Below are positions 56,671 to 64,000 of a DNA stretch of 64,000 nt, piece after piece. Location of the stretch: contig NC_092656.1 of NCBI RefSeq assembly GCF_032118995.1, forward strand, positions 13,444,261 through 13,508,260, in the 5' to 3' direction. The notes under the pieces are model-generated. The model had not been told where the DNA came from and did not search any database. It saw only the letters and a list, made by a program, of their open reading frames with translations. Each line of letters starts with the position of its first letter. The stretch's first letter is position 1. The position numbers and the translations under genes were made by a program. This DNA is from Asterias amurensis. Its lineage: Eukaryota; Echinodermata; Asteroidea; Forcipulatida; Asteriidae.

Positions 56671-57818
56671 AGTGAGATATAATGGGTTGTTATGCATAAG
56701 AGTGGTTCTGACTTTATTCGTCAGAATTAAAGACGAGTGAACAGCGTTCTTCCCGAAATCTTAATGTTCTTTTAAGGTTTTCCTTTTTCATGGTTTCATC
56801 AAGTGCTTATCCGGAAAACTGGGGAGAAAATCCCAGGTTTTGTGTTTTTTGTCAAAATTCGGTTGACTAAAAAAAAAAACTTGGGGATGGGCCTAAGTAT
56901 TGCACATTTCGAAAATGAGTTGAAATGAAATGAAATCCCAGGGAAAATTTGTTAAAATTTTGAAAGTCAAGCCTTGCAATGTTGTCGAAAAAAAATAAAG
57001 CGTTTCATTTGACGAAAACTCCCAAGGCCTAAGCCTTGAAATTTGACAAAAATTGTGATGATCTTAGTGTAAACTTACATTTTCCTGCATGCTAAAGTAA
57101 GACTTTTTCGTGGATGCTTTTTTGTCTTATTTAGACCGGAAAGAACAGCAAGTTGGGATACTCAGAGTGCTCATCAAAGCGAGTTTAACTGGATTTTTGT
57201 ACACGTTTGAGCTGTCAAAGGGACAAAATACAAAGTAGCCGCGGTCAAATCACCCTAACAATATAGTCCTCGATTTGTACAAGTTTTATACCATTGGAAA
57301 GCCATTGCAAGGGCTCTCTCAGTGTTGGTTCCGTTTCTGGTGTTTTATAGCCTTGTTGCCAGGAACACATGACACATACACTTGCATCTGAAAATGCTGA
57401 ATGCAATTATAAAGCTGGTGTACTTTCTACCTTAACAAAATTTCTTACCAATAATTTTAAGAGTGGTTACCAAACGTAAACCTTCCCTTTAAGGTGTTTT
57501 ACAAAGAAGACCATGTAATTATGTTAAAAACAAAATTGCCAGATTTGGCTTTTTGTTTGTCTTCTCATTGTGCCATGGATTTCACTTCTCACTTGACCCA
57601 TTTTCTTCTTGTGAATTCGTCTTTGAAATTTAGCAATTATATTAAAGTCTTTTGTTCTTCCTGTGGTTGCCACGCTTCCCATTAAAGCAAGGTCTTTCTT
57701 TTATGATGCCCTAAGCCGGGTAAAAACTCATTCCAGTGTCTCAGATCTTCGTCAGTTACTTTTCAATATTTCGTTTACCTCAATGTATTGTCTGATAATA
57801 GCATGTAGGCCCATTTAA
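56671..57818. other. Intron sequence with possible decayed minisatellite relatives
   Basis: 56820-57060 contains pieces such as CAAGCCTTGCAATGTTGTCG and CCCAAGGCCTAAGCCTTG that resemble reversed, heavily mutated 54-bp units. 57430-57490 is the end of a TTAA element (CCAAACGTAAACCTTCCCT then TTAA). The rest is unassigned. Confidence 0.4.
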
Positions 57819-58101
57819 AGGAACACGTTGCCTTGGATCGGTCGAGTTGGTATTAGAAAAGCGTTTGTAATCGTTTGTTATAAAATGCATATGGGTAGAA
57901 ACTGCGTGGTTTTCCTTTTACTTTGCGCACTAACAAGGTCAGCCATTTATGGGAGTAAAAAAAAAAAAGTGACTCCCATAAATGGCCGACCGTGTTTGTC
58001 GACGAGGTTAAAGGAAAACCACGCAATTTCGAGTGATACTTGTGTGGATCAATATATTATAATTCAAAGACCAACTCGTCCGATTTAAGGCAACGTGTTC
58101 C
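57819..58101. mobile_element. TTAA fold-back family C, internally shortened
   Basis: TTAA lies at 57815-57818 and 58102-58105. The ends are AGGAACACGTTGCCTTGGAT and AAGGCAACGTGTTCCT. The centre GGCCATTTATGGGAG and CTCCCATAAATGGCC is kept. Confidence 0.9.
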
Positions 58102-58263
58102 TTAAACAAGTATGTTTCTTGACGATACCAAGCTAGTCGAAACGTTGAGACCAATTTATAAGAACTCACTCCGCGGTAGCGAGATTTATAACGAGAATTC
58201 CCTCGATCCACTCAGCGAAAGTAGTATTCCCAGCCGATTTCCTTCTTCCCGCCCAGATAGTTA

Positions 58264-58500
58264 AAGAAACACGTTGCCTTGGATCGGTCGTGTTGGTCTT
58301 TGAAAAGCGTTTGAAACTGTTTTGTTTTGATATGCTTACAGGCCTATGGTTAGAAAAATATTCAAAAAGTACTAATATAATGATCCACACAAGTATCACT
58401 TGAAACTGCACGGTTTTCCATTTATGTGGCGAATTAACACGGTCGGTCATTTTATGGAGTCAAAATGTTGACCCCACAAAATGGCCGACCTTGTTTCTTC
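58264..58500. mobile_element. TTAA fold-back family C, half copy
   Basis: The left arm and centre are present (AACACGTTGCCTTGGATCGG, CATTTTATGGAGTCAAAATG, CACAAAATGGCCGACC). The right arm is mostly missing. Confidence 0.8.
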
Positions 58501-58777
58501 TGAAGATGAGCAGAAGAGATATTATACATGGTTGCACCCGAAAGTTTATTATCTAGTATTTTTAGTTACTTCTTACTGCCAAGTTTGTCATCTAGGGTTG
58601 AATTTTTGAACAAACTAATTCAGGAAACATGTTGTGCTTAGATGGAGCGATCCGAGCCCAGAATCCTGACACAGAATTTGACTGCTCACTCACTCAAGAA
58701 AGCCAGAAACAGCAACTATATCAATGAACCCAAATCCCTAATGAAATCACGCATTGTTTTTCTTTCCAAATCTCCAG

Positions 58778-58948
58778 CTTGTACGTGACTTCAACACGAG
58801 AGTTGCTCAATACCGTGAGAAATTGATTGGCATCGCAGATGTATGTGACTGCGTTCATTTCCGGGAGGACATACGGCGCAAGCGCAGAAAGGGCCTGGAT
58901 GCCGCCAAGATCGCCAAGTTTAAACTCTTTCCACACATGCGAGGGTTG
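58778..58948 (+). CDS. RGS7BP: RGS7BP/R7BP-like, second coding exon
   Basis: The acceptor is TTTCCAAATCTCCAG. The frame from 58778 gives LVRDFNTRVAQYREKLIGIA, then DVCDCVHFREDIRRKRRKGL, then DAAKIAKFKLFPHMRG. It aligns by eye with the R7BP helical core I recall ([20 protein letters not shown], then [20 protein letters not shown]). The donor is either GTATGA at 58949, which leaves phase 0 and 171 bp, or GTTGGT at 58945; I prefer the first. The exon is phase-compatible with 31075-31275. The later exons, with the rest of the helical bundle and the C-terminal Cys/basic membrane anchor, were not found before the window end. R9AP is the other family member it could represent. Confidence 0.75.
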
Positions 58949-59600
58949 GTATGACGTCAGTATGATCTATATGAAGATTTTTAGCTTTGTATTGTATTTC
59001 AGAATTGCTGGCAGAAGCACTTTATGTAATCCACCATGAACATGAACTGACAAAAATGTAGAAGTTTGAGATCGATCGGCCATCTGGGTCACGAGAAGTG
59101 AAAAAACAAATTCTCCTTGTGTGTCCCCATGTCAGTCATAGAACAACACCTTAAATTAGGACCCTACAAAGCATCCGATATGTTAAAAATTCTGTCAAAA
59201 CACAGCTCGTGTTAAAACTGTATATTTCACGTTCCCTTTGTTGTGGTATACTGGCGGTGTTATAAGCACATGCGCACCTGGGCCCAATTTCATAGAGCTG
59301 CTTCTTTGTTCAACCCTGAATTATTTAAGATTTACCCGTTCATAAAAACAGCTGTGAAATGGCTAAAAACCTGTTATTTTGATGAAAGTTGTATGCCTCA
59401 TACAGTATATAGATGCGTCATTGAACACATCGAGTATGGGCACCTGCAGTGCCCAAGTCAAGGGCAAGCATAATGCCTCTAAGTGGCCAGTTGCTAATGC
59501 ATGGCAACTCTCCCATTTTCATTATTTATCACCAAGCGGCTACTTAAGCACGGAGCAGTCACCGTGCCGTCGATATACCAGTGCCAGCTTCTTATACACA
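58949..59600. other. Intron sequence with degraded repeat
   Basis: About 59000-59095 matches 40500-40600 (CACTTTATGTAATCCACCAT, TTTGAGATCGATCGGCCATC). About 59280-59305 is an end of the GGGCCTTATTTCATAG family. No exon was recognised. Confidence 0.45.
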
Positions 59601-59902
59601 GTCACTTTTTATAACACAAAACATAATGTCCACAGATTTACATAAACTAACCCCGTTTGAAAGAAATGATAGTAGAAAGCTTACCTTCAAAAATATTAGC
59701 TGCTGAGGTGCTTTAGTTTTTGAGAAGTGAGTAAAACAATGTAACGAAAATACGTTTCACATGCTAAAATGAATGTCGTCTCACTCATTTCTCAAAAACT
59801 ACAGCACCTCAGCAAGTGATATTTTAAGGGGAGCTTTCTACCATTATTAAGTGTCTCCGTTTTATGTTAATATATGGAAACTGCGTTTTGTACCTAGACC
59901 CT
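59600..59902. mobile_element. TTAA fold-back family D
   Basis: The arms carry AATGTCCACAGATTTACAT, GAGGTGCTTTAGTTTTTGAG and the inverse TCAAAAACTACAGCACCTC. TTAA at 59903-59906 is shared with the following family A copy. The left boundary is approximate. Confidence 0.75.
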
Positions 59903-59906
59903 TTAA

Positions 59907-60260
59907 AGGCACTGGACATTATATAGGTAATAGGAGCCTACTCAAAATAATTGTTAATAATATCAAAACTTACTTGGTAATGAGAAATGGAGAGCTGTTG
60001 AAAGTATAAAAAGTTGTGCGAAACGGCACCATCTGAAGTAGTTTTTGAGAAAGAGGTAATATTTGTCACTACACTTAATATTATTAAAAGACTTCAGGCC
60101 TGAAGCCTTTTAGTATGCATCTGAAACCACTCACAACTCACATTATTCTCTTCAACTTCGATGACCAATGAGTCAACATTTTCACGGATTTATTATTCTA
60201 TGCATAATGTTCGGATAAACCAACTGAGGTCTCTGACATTTTACCAAACGTGTCCTCGCT
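59907..60260. mobile_element. TTAA fold-back family A, diverged
   Basis: TTAA lies at 59903-59906 and 60261-60264. It has AGGCACTGGACATTATATAG, GCACCATCTGAAGTAG and a centre with ACTTCAGGCCTGAAG. The right end is diverged (ACCAAACGTGTCCTCGCT). Confidence 0.8.
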
Positions 60261-60485
60261 TTAAAGCCATGGATAACCGTCATTCCACAGTATGATACAA
60301 ACAAACATGTTTTCGGTAGACAATTTCAGGAATATAAACATCTTTTTAAATACATTTATCTCAACGCTCAAGGTCATTGAATATTTATAACGCATCAATT
60401 GCCAAGGAATATTGGTACTTGCCTTTCGAGATAATTGATTGCAGTTGCTATACATGTCGTTTTTCTTTGCATAATGCATCCTGGA

Positions 60486-60631
60486 GGGCCGATTTCACAA
60501 AGAGCTAAGATTGATCGTAACTGCAAATCAATCGTTGTCGCTAAGTAAAGTTTGATGTCACAAAACAAATCTCTATGGTGATACTGAAAATGTGTCTTCC
60601 GATGAATTTTATTGCTTTGTGAAATCGGCCC
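60486..60631. mobile_element. Short fold-back element
   Basis: The ends are GGGCCGATTTCACAAAG and CTTTGTGAAATCGGCCC. About 146 bp, no coding. Confidence 0.85.
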
Positions 60632-61268
60632 CTGGTTCAAACACATGTATGATTGTATTTCAAATGCAAATAATGTCAGGACACGGGCTTTGTACAAAAG
60701 CCGTGCTGGTTTTCCCGCTACTTTTGATTGCAATATTTACCTGAGATAAGGCGCCTCAAGATCATTCAATTCAAAGGTCTGAACATCCAAGAAGGAATTT
60801 GCAAAAGAACTTGCCGTCTTTTCCTCCTCATTTCCACGGGTGTACTCTGCCTCTCTCATTCACTATCATGTAATTGTCTCCGTCTTCTAGCTTTGATTTT
60901 GTTCCTTATGTTTGCAACGTCCTTGATTAATCAAAACCCCTCTCCACAATGTCTCCCTTTCCGTTGCTAATCACTTGCTTCAACTGACTGCATTTTCCCC
61001 ACAGACATAAAGAATCTTTATAACGGTTCCTTATGGCTGTGACCCCCCCCCCCCCCCTCCCTCTTTCTCTCTTAAAACATTTATAGATGTGGCCGAAATA
61101 TAGCGTCACACCCCGTTAACATTAGACACATATAGGTGCACGTTGTTTTTAGAAGCGTATTAAGGGCACGGTGATGGCAATATAAACGCCTTAGATGCAA
61201 GTACAGCTTGATTAACGTAATAATGGCGCAATTTGTAACAACGTAATGCGTTGTACATTAAAAGTGCC
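60632..61268. other. Intron sequence, nothing recognised
   Basis: Includes a C run near 61044-61058 and CT-rich sequence. No exon or element was identified. Confidence 0.45.
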
Positions 61269-61441
61269 CAGCCGTCGATTTCATAAAACTCTTCCTAATT
61301 TAAGACTAGTCTTAGGACTTGAGACGAGTCTCAACCCTGCACTGTAGCATGCAGACCTTAAGATTAATCCTAAGTTAAGACGAGTTACTCGTCCTAACTC
61401 GAGATAAGACGAGTCCTAACTCTTTGTGAAATCGACGGCTG
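61269..61441. mobile_element. Short fold-back element
   Basis: The ends are CAGCCGTCGATTTCATAAA and TTTGTGAAATCGACGGCTG. The inside is rich in GACTAGTCTTAGGACT and GACGAGTCCTAACTC stem blocks. Confidence 0.9.
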
Positions 61442-61445
61442 GTCA

Positions 61446-61670
61446 TTAACATTCATGTAAAACTGTCTCGGTTCCATAAGGAGTATACAGCCCGGGATGC
61501 CTTGGCGCTCCGAGGGCTTTTTCAATCACAATATCCAGTTCTACCCTCGCACGTACCCCAGAGTAAAGAGTGAGTTTACGGTGATCTGTCCTGCCCAATG
61601 ACACAATGTCAGGACCTGGATTCGAACCCACACCCCACAATAGCGGTACCAACATTATCCCTTCATAAAA
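61446..61670 (-). mobile_element. Probable tRNA-derived SINE, minus strand
   Basis: On the minus strand it reads GATAATGTTGGTACCGCTAT (weak A box), then GTGGGTTCGAATCCAGG (B box), then a non-tRNA body. Ends not defined. Confidence 0.45.
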
Positions 61671-62120
61671 TTACGTCTCATCTTTCAAATCTGCAATGTA
61701 TTTTGTGTTTTTCTAATAATGGCCAATTATTTAGTGCCCTTTAACATCGCGGTATGGCTGTCAGAGGTATAATATTTAGCATTACAGTGTACACGGGCAG
61801 CTATTGACTATAATGCTTAGCAACAGACGATGGCGACGGTATCTAGCGTGTCATTTTTGAGACCAAGTGTATACAGAGCGTCATTTGAACATAATGAGGG
61901 GCATAACAATAACCAAGGTTATCAAGGTATATTCTGCCTTTAAAGTGTTATTGATATCAAGAGGGTCGTAATATTTGACATCCATGCTGTCAAATATCAC
62001 CGTAAAAAACTTTAAACTTGTTACAGAATACTCTTGCAACACCGTTTGTTTGAACCGATACCGATCCAATGCAAATCTTGTCTCATATTTGTCACACACA
62101 AATATGAGACAACATTTTGA
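61671..62120. other. Intron sequence, nothing recognised
   Basis: AT-rich. A short inverted pair, TTGTCTCATATTTG and CAAATATGAGACAA, lies at about 62076-62112. Confidence 0.45.
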
Positions 62121-62454
62121 AGGCAGCGGACAGTATTGGTAATTACTCAAAATAACTATTTACTTAAAACCTTACTCGAGTAATGTGAGAAACGTCTCCC
62201 TCTCTGAAGTAACGTAGTTTTCGAGAAAGAAGTAATTTTCCACAAATTTGATTTCGAGACTTCAGAATTAAATTTTGAGGTCTCGAAATCAAGCATATGA
62301 AAGCACACAACTTCGTGTGACAAGGGTGTTTTTGCTCTCATTATTATCTCGCAATTGAGTCCAAACTTTCACAGGTTTGTTATTGTATGCTTCTGTTGAG
62401 ATACACCAAGTGTGAAGACTGGTCTTTGACAATTACCAATAGTGACCAGTGTCT
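62121..62454. mobile_element. TTAA fold-back family A
   Basis: The right flank is TTAA (62455-62458); the left flank is TTGA. The ends are AGGCAGCGGACAGTATTGGT and ATTACCAATAGTGACCAGTG. The central hairpin is GATTTCGAGACTTCAGAATT and TTTTGAGGTCTCGAAATC. Confidence 0.85.
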
Positions 62455-62895
62455 TTAAATTATATGGGTTTGTGTATAGTCTAAAGCGAAACTGAACCCC
62501 CAGTGAATTGCACTTATCAAAACCCGAACGAAGCTAAAGATTCACGTAATGATAATATGACATGATATCAACATCCCGAATCAAATATGAACGTGACACG
62601 AGACGGTACCCCCAATTATGCAAGCTCAATCCAGTTACCAGTAATTCGCTGATGTAGCCCCAATTTAGGCCACATCCAAAAAAAATTGTTGATCGTCCCC
62701 GCCCGACCGTTCAAAACCCCCCGACCCCATTTTTTTTTCCATCATAAAAAGCAACCTTTTCAGCAGAATTTTTTTCAAAATGTACAGGTTTTTATTCATG
62801 TTGGCAAAGCAAAAACAATTCTTCAAATATTTACTTGGGCTACACTGTGCTTAGTTGTTTGAAAAAGTTTACAGAAAATGTCATCTAGGAGTTAA

Positions 62896-63274
62896 AGACA
62901 GTGGACACTATTGGTAATTGTCAAATACCAGTCTTCTCACTTGGTGGATCTCAACACATGCATAAAAAAGTAAAGCCTGTGAAAATTTGAGCTCGATTGG
63001 TCGCCGGAGTTGCGAGATAACTATGAAAAAAAAAACACCCTTGTCACACGAAGTTGTGTGCTTTCAAATGCTTGATTTCGAGACCTCAAATTCTGAACTT
63101 GAGGTCTCGAAATCAAATTCGTGGAAAATTACTTCTGTCTCGAAAACTACGTCACTTCAGAGGGAGCCGTTTCTCACAATGTTTTATACTATCAACCTCT
63201 TCCCATTACTCGTTACCAAGTGAGGTTTTATGCTAGTAATTATTTTGAGTAATTACCAATAGTGTCCACTGCCT
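62896..63274. mobile_element. TTAA fold-back family A
   Basis: TTAA lies at 62892-62895 and 63275-63278. The ends are AGACAGTGGACACTATTGGT and ACCAATAGTGTCCACTGCCT. The central hairpin is GATTTCGAGACCTCAAATTC and CTTGAGGTCTCGAAATC. Confidence 0.92.
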
Positions 63275-63278
63275 TTAA

Positions 63279-63926
63279 ATTTGTTGGCAAAACATCAAAA
63301 ATACACAAACCCTCTATTTTATAGTGATTGTGATGATTTCTTTGTTCTTGATTTCATATTTGGCATGTCAACAAAACTTAATAAAAAATAATATAAAAAA
63401 ATAATAAAAATCCCTCCCTCCCCATCCGCAAAAAAAAAAAAAATGGACGATCAACAATTTTTTGTTATGTTGCCTTGTACGCAAGCTCAATCTATTATTC
63501 GCTAATGTACTGATGTACCCCCAATTTATATGCAAACTCAGTCTAGTTCCCAATATTCGCTGATGCCTCGTAGAGATTATCACGAGTCATAACGACTATT
63601 TAGGCGTCGTGTCCCTGAGGCCGGTGCACGTAGGATGCTGAGGCAGGTTACTGAATGTAAAATGCTGGCCACGATTCACTTTGACTAATGATCTTTGTAT
63701 GCGAAATGCAGTAATATCAGTTCGATCATACGCCTATCATCCGTATACATTTATTTCCATAATGCAATGTACAGAAGGTCAATTCACCAAGGACTTCTAT
63801 GTAGAAATCTCATACTAAATTTAAAGGGAAGGTATACGTTTGGTTTTAGTTTTAATGTGGAATCACTGAAGAAAAAAACGCATTCATAGGATCAAACTCA
63901 AAGGGAATGTATACGTTTATCACTCT
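63279..63926. other. Intron sequence with a TTAA element remnant
   Basis: 63823-63925 has AAAGGGAAGGTATACGTTTG and AAAGGGAATGTATACGTTTA, two direct copies of one element end, related to the ends near 3601 and 57490. An A run lies at 63430-63442. The rest is unassigned. Confidence 0.45.
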
Positions 63927-63930
63927 TTAA

Positions 63931-64000
63931 AGGCAGTGGACACTATTGGTATTTACTCAAAATAATTATTAGCATAAAACCTTTCTTTGTGACGAGAAAT
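63931..64000. mobile_element. TTAA fold-back family A, cut by window end
   Basis: TTAA at 63927-63930, then AGGCAGTGGACACTATTGGT and AAAATAATTATTAGCATAAA. It continues past the window. Confidence 0.9.

Noticed and set aside
62987-63223. Recurrent short frames such as MSSIGRRSCEITMKKKTPLS
   Set aside because: The same peptide appears in every copy of fold-back family A because the element repeats; there is no coding evidence.

Overview
The window is animal nuclear DNA, most likely from an echinoderm (my best guess is a sea star). It has spliced host genes with long introns, frequent TTAA-flanked fold-back elements, tRNA-derived SINEs, a LINE with a 2A peptide, and a 500-base N gap at 934-1433. 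No bacterial features or CRISPR were seen. The echinoderm call rests on repeat style and is an inference.

Four host loci could be read by joining exons. (1) Frataxin (FXN), plus strand, exons 2-5 at 1799-4613; exon 1 is missing, probably in the gap or before the window. (2) and (3) Two copies of a NUDT15-type Nudix hydrolase on the minus strand, at 7735-14612 and 23432-27782. Copy 1 has a LINE inserted in exon 1. Copy 2 has an unbroken exon 1 but lacks 14 bases at the start of exon 3 and shifts frame. (4) An RGS7BP/R7BP-like gene, plus strand, with first coding exon 31075-31275 and second exon 58778-58948. Its roughly 27.5-kb intron holds most of the right half of the window, and later exons probably lie beyond it.

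Layout: 0-0.8 kb degenerate tandem repeat; 1.8-4.6 kb FXN; 4.8-7.1 kb fold-back elements; 7.1-7.6 kb a 150-bp tandem array; 7.7-14.6 kb NUDT15 copy 1 with a full-length LINE (10666-14552); 15.0-16.3 kb a broken DIRS-like fossil; 17.2-17.6 kb a piggyBac-like N-terminal fragment; 18.3-20.4 kb a split, decayed LINE with a 500-bp inverted-repeat element between its parts; 20.7-21.1 kb a second 150-bp array; 21.4-22.5 kb a fold-back element and a 383-bp duplication; 23.4-27.8 kb NUDT15 copy 2; 27.9-28.6 kb a CAA microsatellite and a LINE 3' end; 29-31.3 kb the 5' region of the RGS7BP-like gene; 31.5-58.8 kb its intron, full of fold-back elements and SINEs and holding a 5.6-kb inverted-repeat structure (51020-56670) around a 54-bp minisatellite; 59-64 kb more fold-back elements.

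The most notable observations are: a LINE with a 2A ribosome-skipping motif after a hydrophobic leader, whose pre-insertion site survives in the second NUDT15 copy; paired inverted 13-mers at the two ends of that LINE; the 5.6-kb inverted structure; 150-bp arrays that appear to be amplified SINE monomers; and a clan of TTAA-flanked fold-back elements, some abutting on one shared TTAA. All calls come from reading the sequence; no search or alignment program was run.
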